From assembly GCA_023374045.1 (NCBI GenBank), contig CM041779.1, forward strand, positions 1,984,001-2,048,000: a stretch of DNA of 64,000 bases. The letters run 5' to 3'. Positions within the stretch are counted from its first letter, which is position 1. Each line of letters starts with the position of its first letter. The position numbers and the translations under genes are program-made. Below, one piece after another: positions 47,164 to 58,103 of the stretch. The stretch is from Limonium bicolor. Lineage: Eukaryota > Streptophyta > Magnoliopsida > Caryophyllales > Plumbaginaceae. Below the pieces are notes generated by a model. It saw only the letters and a program-made list of their open reading frames with translations. It was not told the DNA's origin and ran no database searches.

Positions 47164-49241
47164 TCCCTATGAGTTAATCAAGGGAAGAAAACCAAACATA
47201 AGTCACTTCAGGACCTTCGGTTGCAAATATTATGTCCACAACAATGAAAAGAGTCCCCTTGGAAAGTTTGATGCCAGAAGTGATGTGGCCATCTTCCTTG
47301 GATACTCTGAAAGAAGTCTGGCATATAAGGTATACAACAAAAGGACACTGAAGGTGGAAGAAAGTGTGCATGAGGTCTTTGATGAGGCTGACGTACTCAA
47401 GATCAAGAAATCTGATGAAGATGAAGAACTTGGATTTGATCTAGTTGATCAGGATCACACAAATAATACAAAAGATGAATCACCGACTGAAGAAAACTTG
47501 CCCGACAGGTCAGCGATAGGTCAACAACAGGACGACGAAGGAAATAATGATGTCAAGGACCCTTTCTCTCTCCATCAACCATTCATCAATCTCGTGCCTT
47601 GTACAAAAATCATCCATTGGAAAATATCATATCAGACATATCTAAAGGAACTCAGACAAGAGCACAAACTCGAGATCTCCTAGCTTTCTCAACGACAGTC
47701 TCACCCATCGAGCCTAAGAACGTCAAGGAAGCTCTTCGAGACTCGGACTGGATCAATGCAATGCAAGAAGAACTAAACCAGTTCGAAAGATGCAAAGTCT
47801 GGCATCTTGTGCCTCGTTCTACTCATCAAGGAGTACTTGGCACAAAATGGGTCTTTAGAAACAAGCTAAATTAAATGGGAGAAGTTGTCAGAAACAAAGC
47901 TCGTCTAGTAGCTCAAGGATATCGTCAACAAGAAGGAATAGACTTCCTAGAAACCTTCGCTCTAGTAGCAAGGATGGAGTCTATCAGATTACTAATTGCA
48001 TTTGCTGCACACAAAGGAATCAAACTCTTCCAACTTGACATCAAAAGTGCCTTCCTAAATGGGTACGTCAAAGAGGAAGTGTATGTTGAGCAACCTCCAG
48101 GTTTTGAGACACAAGAAGGAAAAAACATGGTACTTAAACTTGGCAAAGCTCTTTACGGGCTCAAACAAGCACCAAGATCATGGTATGATCGCCTGTCCTC
48201 CTATCTATTGGAAAACCACTTCAAAAGAGGTAAAGTAAACAAAACTCTATAAGTTTAAAACAACAAAAGTGATTTCCTAATTGTGCAAGTATATGTTGAT
48301 GATATAATCTTCAGAGCCTCTGATGAGAAATATTGCAAAAAGTTTGAAGCATTGATGAAAAAGGAATTTGAGATGAGTGGTCTGGGAGAATTGAAGTTCT
48401 TTCTAGGACTTCAAGTCAAGCAAAATGCGAAGGGACTATCATATCCCAAGAGAAATATGTAAAGGATTTGTTGAAGAGATTTGGAATGGAGGAACGTAAG
48501 ACGTTTGACACACCAATGGCAGTCAGCACCAAGATGGGCATCATGACTAGTGACCGACCGGTCAACCAGCGATCGTATAGAGAGATGATTAGTTCTCTAC
48601 TATATTTAACTACTACTAGACCTGACATTATGTATAGCGTTTGCTTATGTGCCAGGTTTCAAGCAGATCCAAGAGAAAGTCACCTCACAACTGTAAAAAG
48701 AATCTTGCGTTACTTAAAAGGAACCATGAATCTTGGTCTTTTTTATCCTAAGTTCACAAACTGTAACGTTGTAGGATTTTCAGATGTAGACTATGGAGAA
48801 TCTATCACAGATAGAAAGAGCACTTCAGGGACCGCATTCTTTGTTGGGTCATGTCTGATTGCATGGGGATCAAAGAAACAACAAAGTGTTGTAATCTCAA
48901 CAGCTGAATCTGAATACATTGTTGCGGCAAGTTGTTGTGCTCAACTCCTATGGCTTAAACAACAAATTGGTGATTATGGCGTCAAAACAGGTACATTACC
49001 AATTATGTGTGACAATACAAGTGCCATCTCTATTTCCAAAAATCCTGTGCATCATTCTCGTACCAAACATATTGACATTAGACATCATTTTCTTAGAGAT
49101 TGTTGTGAAAAAGAATTTGTTGGTTTAAAGTATATTTCTAATGAGGACCAACTAGCTGACATCTTTACTAAGCCATTAAGTAGAGAAAGGTTTACTAAGA
49201 TTGTTCATGATCTTGGAATGATATTCATTGATCACATTTAA
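47164..49241 (+). pseudogene. SIRE-like copia pol, RT and RNase H (broken)
   Basis: Continues the integrase C-terminus from 27256: TPYELIKGRKPNISHFRTFGC, then an acidic linker. Reverse transcriptase follows with [40 protein letters not shown] and, near 48292, YVDDIIF. RNase H comes last, with STAESEYIVAASCCAQ, TKHIDIRHHFLRD and NEDQLADIFTKPL. It is broken by a frame change near 47660, an in-frame stop at 47872, and a frameshift between 48240 and 48290. The stop at 49241 is the natural pol end. Confidence 0.88.
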
Positions 49242-49536
49242 ACTGTCTTTTATTTCCCATGACATGTCACCGACATATGAGCAACACATGTTATATTGTC
49301 GTTCAGTAGTCGACGATCAGTTTAATACATAGAAATTATGCCAAACGACTACTTGAAACAGATTTGTCATTTTCCACAACAAGTGAGATTAGTTTAGAGA
49401 AGGTCCAACAGATAGAAACGGAAAAACTTCTCAACGGATCGCTGACAACTGTCATGACCGCTACCCGTTATGAATAGTACCGTTAGGACATGCCAGTGAG
49501 CGGACGAGGAGCGGTCGCCGATCGTTACTCGATATC

Positions 49537-49544
49537 TATAAAAG
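49537..49544 (+). promoter_or_regulatory. TATA-like promoter ahead of the SIRE third ORF
   Basis: TATAAAAG followed by GGCGACAAGAG and then a CT- and CA-rich leader (TCACACTATTGCCCTCATCC, 49567-49586), about 190 bp before the ATG at 49735. It has the look of a plant core promoter plus 5' leader, placed inside the element between pol and the third ORF. Confidence 0.45.
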
Positions 49545-49734
49545 GGCGACAAGAGTTCCTCTCTTGTCACACTATTGCCCTCATCCTCTCTAAACTCTCA
49601 GAGCACTCAAACAATTCTCTTCTCTCTTACAACACTCTTGTGAGCTTAAGTGCAAAAATCCCTTGCCTCACAGCCGTTAAAGAACACCCGAGCTAAAAGT
49701 TCTAAATTCAAGTACAAAATTCTCTACACTGAAA

Positions 49735-51220
49735 ATGGCACCCAAGACTGCTCTACGATCACAAGCAAAAGCCACATTCAAAGAAAGTTCCTCACAACAA
49801 GTGGCCGACATACAGCTGACCAAGTCTCTAGCTTGTCTGACTAAAGAAGAGGAAGATCAACTCGTGATCAAAGTTGTACAAGAAGGAGAACTACAAGCGA
49901 GTGAGGTAGAGTACATAAGAACCCATATTCCTAAAACCTACTACCTCATTGAATCCGACACCTTCAAACCTACTATTCTTCCTAACCCAGCTCCCACAGA
50001 TGATCCTCAAATGTCTTCTCCTGCTCCTTCACCAAAGACCACCAAAATCACCTCAAAGCAATTCAAAAACAAATCCAAGAGCCATTCCACTGCTACAACT
50101 GGTCGCGTGACACGCGCATCAAAGCGTACTCAAAAGCTAACAACACCACAAAAATCTCACTCTACCCCACAGGCCACATGAAGCACTTCTCCGATGAAGA
50201 AGAAACAACTATCTCAGCTGAAATTGAGGCAGCTGTACAACAACTGGAAGAAGAGGAGGTTTAACACGATGAACCAGCGTAAAAGGATGCCTCAGTAGAG
50301 GAGATTCACCAAGAGATAGCAGATGACTCAGAGGAAGAGGCAAACCTTATCACCGCCTTTGGGGAACCAGTTATCGACAGGTCCTCGACACCACAACGAC
50401 AACACAAGGATAGGGATACCGACACAGAATCGCTATCTCCTGTCATCTACACGCTCGAGGAGTGTGAGCATTTGAAGAAGGCGAAGGGAAAAACAAAGAT
50501 GGGCGCTTCTCCTAGTATTCAAGAGGTCGAGGAGCTTATTCACGCTGAAAAATCAGTTGCCAAGTCTCAACCTCCACAGTCCCTGAAGCGACTAAAGAAG
50601 CTCAAGGAGCTAGAGCCTTTCTTGATCAAAGCCAAGAATGTCAACGACCGATCCTGTCCCGTCTTACCAAAGACGTTGGATATAAAGTGGATGAAGAAGA
50701 TGGGTCTAGGAGAGATCGTCGAGCTGTTGGAGTTCCAAGGATGGGTAGACTTCTTCCAGGAGCCTATCCCTGTCTACACCGAGCTACTCAAGGAGCATAT
50801 GAGACATCTTGGACCACTCCAGAGTGATGAAGATGACGACCACCTCTTCTCAACGGTCCAAACGGCTCAAATTACTATCTCCAAGTCTTGGATTTGCAAG
50901 ACTTTCAACTTAGAGCCAGAAGGTCTGGTCATCCCCAAGGAAACAACTTGGAATGACCTAGGACACCAAGGAGAAAAGATGGTCAACCTGCTCAACAAAG
51001 GAGCAACGATGAAAAAATTCAATGTCGTGGACATGTCCATCACAGACAGAGTCCTCTTCAACTTAGTCACCCACAACATCACCCCAAGGAACCAGCACAC
51101 TCACATAGTCAATGCCCGGGATGTGAGGCTGCTATTCGCACTCAAGACCAAGGAGAAAATCGATCTGCTAGCCATGATTCTCCTCACCCTAGATGAGATT
51201 CGTCAAGTGAACCAAGGTCT
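49735..51220 (+). pseudogene. SIRE third ORF (env-position), interrupted
   Basis: Two open pieces, 49735-50181 (148 codons) and 50472-51220, are separated by stops near 50181 and 50264. The first is basic and rich in K, S, T and P, and the gap between the pieces encodes an acidic E-rich stretch. The second carries WMKKMGLGEIVELLEFQGWV and an ITISKSWICKTFNLEPEG block, which resembles the putative plant transposon protein domain found downstream of pol in several plant retroelements. I see no clear signal peptide or membrane helix, so an envelope role is not supported. The Athila-like insertion sits at 51221-51225; beyond it the frame stays open from 56516. Confidence 0.6.
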
Positions 51221-51225
51221 GGTGC

Positions 51226-52897
51226 TGATAAGCCAGACTTATCATATTTTATGTACCAGATTTAGGATTATATTTATCTAAATAAGGTTGAGTAGTTAAT
51301 AATTATGTTATATTATGTATTAAAGTGTATTATTTGTTCAGTCTTATGTTTTTATATGTTTTCATGCAAGGAAACACTTTTGACCAAAATGCCGGACATA
51401 AGGCCGGTTAACTCCTGCACGGCACAAGCGTGGAGCAGAGAAGGTGCTATGCGGGTATGTTGCCGGGTATATCCTAGCCGGCACAAGTAAAAGTTGCCTC
51501 AGTTCACCAGAAGTTAGCAGTACATGAAGAGGTTCCTTTTGATGAAGAGGTGTCTTTTGATGAAGAGGTGTCTTTTGATGAAGAGGTGTCTTTTGATGAA
51601 GAGGTGTCTTTTGATGAAGAGGTGTCTTTTGATGAAGAGGTGTCTTTTGGTGAAAAGGTGTCTTATGGCGAAAAGGTGTCTCATGGTGAAAAGGTGTCTC
51701 ATGGTGAAGAGGTGTCTTTTAGTTGGAAAGATGTCTTTTGGATGAAAAGATACTATGGAAAGACATCATTTGGTGATGTGTCTTTCCATACCAATACAAC
51801 TAGTGTAAAAGGTATCTTTTTGCTAAAGACATGTCTTGAAGGTGTATCTTTATGGAAAGACATCATTTAAGATATGTCTTTCCATAAAATCACTTCCAAC
51901 ACCTATAAATACCCTACCCATGTGATCATTTGAACACACTTCAACATACCCACACACTCCATTCACTCTTCATTTCCGCCCACATTCTATTGTTGGTGTC
52001 CAAGGCATTTCTACGGATCCATCCACGAAGAAGAAGAGAAGATTTCCTTTTCGGGTTGAGGCTATGTTCAATCTCCTTCTCCCTTATGTATTTCTTCCTT
52101 ATTTGAGTGGATGGTGAAGTAGAGATCCTTGTTAGTATTGGTTAGGGATGAATTCCTTCTATGTAAACAATATGATTTTCTCAATACAAATTCAAGCGTT
52201 CATTAAGATTCTGGTTCTTATGGCAAGGGAATTAGTTGATCACTCGTTCTCTTTATGCAAATTCTGCTTGAGGGGGAATTTCCCAAGAGTAGGATAGGTT
52301 AGACAAATCTTAGTGGTCTTTGATGTTTTCATCTATAATTTAGGGTTAGCATTAAAGATTACGAATTAACCCATCTTCCCCCATTTCCTTGTTCATTCGT
52401 AGCATGACATATGCTCGATTTGTTAATGGGTTTTGAGTTTCTTGTTCGACGCAAGAGAGTGGTTTTCACCATATGAACGTGCCGGATGCACTGCCGGGTG
52501 CTTCCCGTCCGGCACATTCGAGAATTTGAATATGCCGTGCATCTGATGTCCGGCAGGACATCCGGCGCAATCATGTTGGTTGGTTAAGTTCGTGTCTTGA
52601 AGTTGCATTGCATGATCATGTTGGTACTTAGGGTGGTTTAATCCTAAACCTCACATTTAGATAGGTTTTAATTAATTATTGTATCATTTACATTTCCCCC
52701 TGTTATTATAGAATAGGCTTTTGCCCGGATTAGGACTAATTTTCTATAAGTCCCTTGGGTACGATACTCTCGGTCGTAATATATTTACACTATACTCCGA
52801 CCGGGTTTTATTTTGCTACCCGTAGTAGAGTTGTAGGAATAGGTTATTATTTTATTCATTTTGTATATAGTTTTTCCCTACAATTTCTCTTTTAGCA
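51226..52897 (+). repeat. Athila-like 5' LTR
   Basis: Contains CCGG-rich palindromic segments near 51390-51490 and 52480-52570, an 18-bp minisatellite, and a short imperfect repeat around ACATCATTTGGTGATGTGTC. No true coding sequence. Confidence 0.88.
51525..51722 (+). repeat. 18-bp minisatellite in the Athila-like LTR
   Basis: GATGAAGAGGTGTCTTTT repeated about seven times almost perfectly, then four degenerate units with GGTGAAAAG or GGCGAAAAG. Because 18 is a multiple of three, every frame reads as a peptide repeat (FDEEVS or MKRCLL), which explains the ORFs here. The other LTR has about five good units and extra indels. Confidence 0.9.
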
Positions 52898-52900
52898 AAT

Positions 52901-52918
52901 TGGCGCCGTTGCCGGGGA
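52901..52918 (+). other. Athila-type primer-binding site
   Basis: TGGCGCCGTTGCCGGGGA, the tRNA-Asp-type primer site I associate with Athila elements, starts three bases after the 5' LTR. Confidence 0.85.
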
Positions 52919-53027
52919 CTTGGAATTAGTCCAAGTCCTAAATTCGGTAATACGCCCTATTCTTTATTCGTTATTCTTTGATTTATTGAATATTCCTTTC
53001 CTTTTCCTTTTTTTTCACGTTTGAACG

Positions 53028-53340
53028 CGCCGGGTTATATGCCGGGTAAATCCAACCCGGCATTAGTGGAGGAAGTCCACTGCCGGGTACGCAATGCCTG
53101 GCACATGTCCGGCACGTTCAAGATTTTATTTTATTTTATTTTTTTTCATTAAGTGTTAAAGTTCTTTATAAATTCTCTTTGTTTTCTTTACTCCCTCATA
53201 ATACTCCCTATTCGTTGATCCTCTTATTTTGCTTTCGTATTGATTAGGCCGGGCTTGGCACCAGGTAAGTATAACCCGGCATGTATGGAGGAAGTCCAAT
53301 GCCGGGTAGCCTACACCCGGCATGATGCCCGGCACGATCA
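53028..53340 (+). repeat. Two related GCCGGGT/ACCCGGC palindromic blocks
   Basis: Blocks at 53028-53112 and 53246-53335 share the order GCCGGG, ACCCGGC, GGAGGAAGTCCA(C/A)TGCCGGGTA and GCCCGGC or TCCGGC-like ends. Each can fold into GCCGGGT with ACCCGGC stems. They lie in the untranslated internal part, about 110 and 330 bp after the primer site. Confidence 0.6.
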
Positions 53341-53610
53341 ATTTTTGTTTTTTTTTTACTTTGTAAATTTTATTATTTACCTTGTCTTTCTTTTTAGGAC
53401 CAATTTTTTAATTATTATTAGTTTAAATTCTTTTATGTATTTAATATTATTTTCTTTATTTATTTATTTATTACCAAACATTATAATGTTTGTGTGTTAC
53501 TCCTCCAAAGAAATCAGGTGAATGCACTTCAAGCAAACTCCCTACACAAATAATCAAATACCGCAGGCGAATGGCAATAAACTCTCTTCCTCAGCAGGCG
53601 AATGTGGAAA

Positions 53611-53751
53611 ATGGCACGACCACACGCCCAATGCTCCAAATTGCCAGATTTTATACCACCTGAAGAAGCGGAACTTGTAGAGACATCGATCATTCGCATG
53701 GAGCATAAGTCGATGCAGTTGCAAATACAGCAACTTTTTGCTCAACTATGA
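53611..53751 (+). other. Small ORF in the Athila-like internal region
   Basis: Starts ATGGCACGACCACACGCCCA and runs 46 codons, with PDFIPPEEAELVETSIIRME in the middle and a glutamine-rich end. No family recognised. It may be a remnant of a gag or other ORF. Its small size makes chance possible. Confidence 0.2.
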
Positions 53752-54845
53752 CCACTTGGTCAACACCCGTCTCCAACACTAAATTGATAGACGGGAGTAT
53801 GCGAGATCGATCTTCGTTTCTATCGAGATCTCTGATCACTCGGCCAAGTAGCCAAGGCTAAGTGTAGGGCAGCCCCACGCATCCGGTCTTCTTTTCCGCA
53901 GGGGAGTCACTTCCTTTCCTTATTTCTTTATTTTTTCTTTTTGAACCTGGGGACAGTGTTCCTGCCAAGTGTAGGGCAGGGTCCCCCTTAAAAAATATTT
54001 TATTTTTAAATATATATATTTATAGAAAATAAATCACTAGTACATTTGATATAATAAGTTTAGAGTTTTATCAATGTCTTACTAAAACTTTTGCGTGTTT
54101 TTGATTAAGATGAGATTAGGAATGAATACATCTTGTTCTCTCAAGAGGTAACCTTTCTAATGACTTGTAGGTTCTGTTGTTTTTAACTTCTTGATTCTCT
54201 TTATTTAACATGAGTATATGACCTTACTCCTATTTTATCTCTTATTTACTTCTGGGTAATATTTTCTTTTCTTTTTCAAAATGGTGAGAATTCTTTTGGG
54301 TGAAAATCTTAAGAAAGGGTTTTTGTGAAAGAAGAAGAGAAAAAAAAAGAAAAAAAAATCTTCTTCCAAAGGAAAAAGCAATTTATTCCTTGAGGTTGCA
54401 AATACCTCAGAATAAAACAAGAGACGAGAGTTTTTCCTTTTATTTTTCTCCTAAATTCCCCGTTCTTCAATGCAGAAAAAATCATGGTTGATTCAGAAAC
54501 CCTTGCAAAATAGGGCTGAACAATAAACCAATGATGAGTGTTGGCCACATTCAGAAACTCTTGAAAAATAGAGCTGAATGATGGAAACCGGAAAAAAGAG
54601 AGATTACAAATCCCTTATGCACAGTAGCCCAAAAGTTTTTGATCGGTTTTGAAATTCTTTATTTTTATACCCTTAGTATGTGTTTTGATGGATAAGGATG
54701 ATTAAGTGATACTTGTGAAATAGAATCAGGTAGTTAGAAATATTTATCTAATTGTCATTCTAAAGTTTATCTATTTTGTGCATAAGTAATTACTCCTTCT
54801 TAATCTAATTTGCTCGAGGACTAGCAAAAGGTAAGTGTAGGGCCT

Positions 54846-56510
54846 TGATAAGCCGCAGACTTATCATATTTTATGTACCAGATTTAGGATTATATTTATC
54901 TAAATAAGGTTGAGTAGTTAATAATTATGTTATATTATGTATTAAAGTGTATTATTTTCAGTCTTATGTTTTATATGTTTTCATGCAAGGAAACACTTTT
55001 GACCAAAATGCCGGACATAAGGCCGGTTAACTCCTGCACGCACAAGCGTGGAGCAGAGAAAGGTGCTATGCGGGTATGTTGCCGGGTATATCCTAGCCGG
55101 CACAAGTAAAAAGTTGCCTCAGTTCACACAGAAGTTAGCAGTACATGAAGAGGTTCCTTTTGATGAAGAGGTGTCTTTTGATGAAGAGGTGTCTTTTGAT
55201 GAAGAGGTGTCTTTTGATGAAGAGGTGTCTTTTGATGAAGAGTGTCTTTTGATGAAGAGGTGTCTTTGGTGAAAAGGTTTGTCTTATGGCGAAAAGGTGT
55301 CTCATGGTGAAAAGGTGTCTCATGGTGAAGAGGTGTCTTTTAGTTGGAAAGATGTCTTTTGGATGAAAAGATACTATGGAAAGACATCATTTGGTGATGT
55401 GTCTTTCCATACCAATACAACTAGTGTAAAAGGTATCTTTTTGCTAAAGACATGTCTTGAAGGTGTATCTTTATGGAAAGACATCATTTAAGATATGTCT
55501 TTCCATAAAATCACTTCCAACACCTATAAAACCCTACCCATGTGATCATTTGAACACACTTCAACATACCCACACACTCCATTCACTCTTCATTTCCGCC
55601 CATTCTATTGTTGGTGTCCAAGGCATTTCTACGGATCCATCCACAAGAAGAAGAGAAGATTTCCTTTTCGGGTTGAGGCTATGTTCAATCTCCTTCTCCC
55701 TTATGTATTTCTTCCTTATTGAGTGGATGGTGAAGTAGAGATCCTTGTTAGTATTGGTTAGGGATGAATTCCTTCTATGTAAACAATATGATTTTCTCAA
55801 TACAAATTCAAGCGTTCATTAAGATTCTGGTTCTTATGGCAAGGGAATTAGTTGATCACTCGTTCTCTTTATGCAAATTCTGCTTGAGGGGGAATTTCCC
55901 AAGAGTAGGATAGGTTAGACAAATCTTAGTGGTCTTTGATGTTTTCATCTATAATTTAGGGTTAGCATTAAAGATTACGAATTAACCCATCTTCCCCCAT
56001 TTCCTTGTTCATTTCGTAGCATGACATATGCTCGATTTGTTAATGGGTTTTGAGTTTCTTGTTCGACGCAAGAGAGTGGTTTTCACCATATGAACGTGCC
56101 GGATGCACTGCCGGGTGCTTCCGGTCCGCACATTCGAGAATTTGAATATGCCGTGCATCTGATGTCCGGCAGGACATCCGGCGCAATCATGTTGGTTGGT
56201 TAAGTTCGTGTCTTGAAGTTGCATTGCATGATATGTTGGTACTTAGGGTGGTTTAATCCTAAACCTCACATTTAGATAGGTTTTAATTAATTATTGTATC
56301 ATTTACATTTCCCCTGTTATTATAGAATAGGCTTTTGCCCGGATTAGGACTAATTTTCTATAAGTCCCTTGGGTACGATACTCTCGGTCGTAATATATTT
56401 ACACTATACTCCACCGGGTTTTATTTTGCTACCCGTAGTAGAGTTGTAGGAATAGGTTATTATTTTATTCATTTGTATATAGTTTTTTCCCTACAATTTC
56501 TCTGTTAGCA
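54846..56510 (+). repeat. Athila-like 3' LTR
   Basis: 1665 bp. It differs from the 5' LTR by scattered 1-3 bp indels and a shorter 18-bp array at 55146-55342. Confidence 0.88.
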
Positions 56511-56515
56511 GGTGC

Positions 56516-56614
56516 ATGGGAGAGTGGTCACCACGGAACTTCTAGAGAGTGGAATGGACACCGACACATCCACGAGTGCGCGCGCACTGCTCAGGACTGA
56601 ATCTACTCTGAGAT
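56516..56614 (+). pseudogene. SIRE third ORF, continuation fragment
   Basis: After the GGTGC duplication the frame of the second piece of the third ORF stays open for about 33 codons (for example ESGMDTDTSTSARALL) until element III cuts it at 56615. This confirms that the Athila-like element split one coding region. The remainder of the ORF and the SIRE 3' LTR are not in the window. Confidence 0.55.
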
Positions 56615-57299
56615 TGAAATACCCCGAGCCTAAGTATGGTGATTAAATTATTCTAATATGAATTTTTGAGGCCTAATGATGCCTAAAGAGCTTTGGTGAA
56701 GAAAATAAACCAACAGTTTACGCTTAAAAAGCGTAAAACGCAAAAATGAGCGTTACGCAACCATAGGAGGTAGATGACCTCGGTTAGGGTTATAAATGGA
56801 TTCTTAAGGCTTAATTATGCCTAAATAATATGTGGGAACAATTCCTGAAGAAAACGGATCCAAATAATGGGTTAAAACGCTAACGGAGTCTTAAAACACG
56901 TTTTTTGAGAAAACCCGGAAACATGAATTTGAGTGGTCAAACAGACCCGTAAAAATTATAGTTGACTATATAACTATAATTAAACTGTAATGGAAGCTTA
57001 AGAACCATTAAAATCAAATAAGGAAAAAATCTGGAAAACGGGCCTGGTTAGTGAATAGTGTTAAACCGGGTAATTAACGAGTGTTTCTTGTGAAAAGACG
57101 AAAATGCCCCCATCCTAATAAATTAAGGTGGCTGGTTTTGAGAGGGTAAGTTTGCACTCTCTCACACTCTAGACTAGCTTATTAAATTAATGAGTCAAAA
57201 AGTAAAAGAGGAAAAAAGTACAAAAGTAAAAAAGAACACTCTCTCTCCTCCATCATTTCTCTTTTCTCTCTTTCCTTCTTTTTCTTCTTCCCCAGCCGG
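56615..57299 (+). mobile_element. Element III: 5' end of a third family-I copy
   Basis: Starts TGAAATACCCC and aligns with the start of element I (a GGCCTAA...TGCCT segment and AT-rich follow-up). It is preceded by GAGAT, the presumed target site. It is cut at 57299 by the giant LTR; its 3' end is not in the window. Non-coding, with a CT-rich stretch at 57240-57295. Confidence 0.65.
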
Positions 57300-57887
57300 T
57301 GTAGACACCAAAAATTCTCACCCCATAAAGCAAATTCCTGAATAAGAAACACAGTAAGAGGGGTCGTTGCCTTTCTTTGTCAAAACATACTAGCGCCCGT
57401 GCCAAAACGAAACCATCGTTTTATAATCTTTTTCAAAGCATTTCAGAAAAACACAATTCTTTGGAAATGAATTTCCAACGACCTTATTTGTTTATTTATT
57501 AAGCTATCTTTTATTTCCATATTTATTGCTACATTTTTATTATCTTCTAGTATTTACTTCTTATTTTATCATCATTATTTCCAGTATTCATGTTGCTATA
57601 TTTCACCACTTATACATAATTGATTCATTTTTATCACATTCACCGGCATTTAAGCCCCGTTACACTGGTGTTATTCTATTATTTCATGTACATGTTATTA
57701 TGTTATTCCATTTGTTTATATCTCATTATGATTTATACTTTTTTTCAGTTATATTTCATAATTTCATGCCATTAGATTAACTCTCTCTTCTTATTGTATA
57801 TTTTCTTTTAAAACAGTAGCATTTTTAGAGGAGTTATCCAATCTGGACTAGGGCTCTTGTATATTTTCTCTCGTGTATATATTGAAT

Positions 57888-57957
57888 TTTGACATAGCTC
57901 AGTTGGTTAATGTGCCCACTTGTAAATCCATACATCTCGAGTTCGAATTTGACAAAA
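57888..57957 (+). other. tRNA-like module 1, right LTR copy
   Basis: A box TAGCTCAGTTGG (57895-57906) and B box GAGTTCGAATT (57939-57949). It differs from the left copy by very few bases, outside both boxes. Confidence 0.6.
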
Positions 57958-58031
57958 GACGAGGGCCCTTTTACTTTTTCTATTCAGCTCAAGATAGAAC
58001 TTAGTTTAATTCGTCGCAATCATACTGCAAT

Positions 58032-58103
58032 GTTGCGGTAGCTCAACTGGTTAATAGGTGCTTTAAGGATGTAAGCCCTCAGGGTTCGAATCTGGGAAGA
58101 GCA
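58032..58103 (+). other. tRNA-like module 2, right LTR copy
   Basis: A box TAGCTCAACTGG and B box GGTTCGAATC are identical to the left copy. The one difference I see lies between the boxes (GTGCTTTAAGG here, GTGATTTAAGG at 10930). Confidence 0.6.

Larger units (their letters stand above)
52919..54845 (+). other. Non-coding internal region of the Athila-like element
   Basis: About 1.9 kb, AT-rich. The phrase (C/T)(C/T)AAGTGTAGGGCAG occurs near 53858 and 53964, and GGTAAGTGTAGGGCC occurs again just before the 3' LTR at 54832, so polypurine-like sequences are repeated. A near-duplicated TTCAGAAAC(C/T)CTTG segment lies near 54495-54570. No retroviral domain in any frame. Confidence 0.6.
51226..56510 (+). 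mobile_element. Non-autonomous Athila-like LTR element
   Basis: LTRs 51226-52897 (1672 bp) and 54846-56510 (1665 bp) both start TGATAAGCC and end TTAGCA, flanked by the perfect duplication GGTGC (51221-51225, 56511-56515). The primer site TGGCGCCGTTGCCGGGGA (52901-52918) is the Athila-type one. The internal region is under 2 kb and encodes no gag or pol, so the element must use proteins from relatives. The two LTRs are very similar and differ mostly by small indels, so the insertion is fairly recent. Confidence 0.85.

Noticed and set aside
49735..51220. Retroviral-type envelope gene
   Set aside because: Position fits, but I see no signal peptide, membrane helix or cleavage site; the sequence better resembles the putative plant transposon protein domain.
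51514..51870. ORFs with repeated FDEEVS or MKRCLL peptides in the Athila-like LTR
   Set aside because: An 18-bp minisatellite keeps every frame open; the peptide repeats follow from the DNA period.
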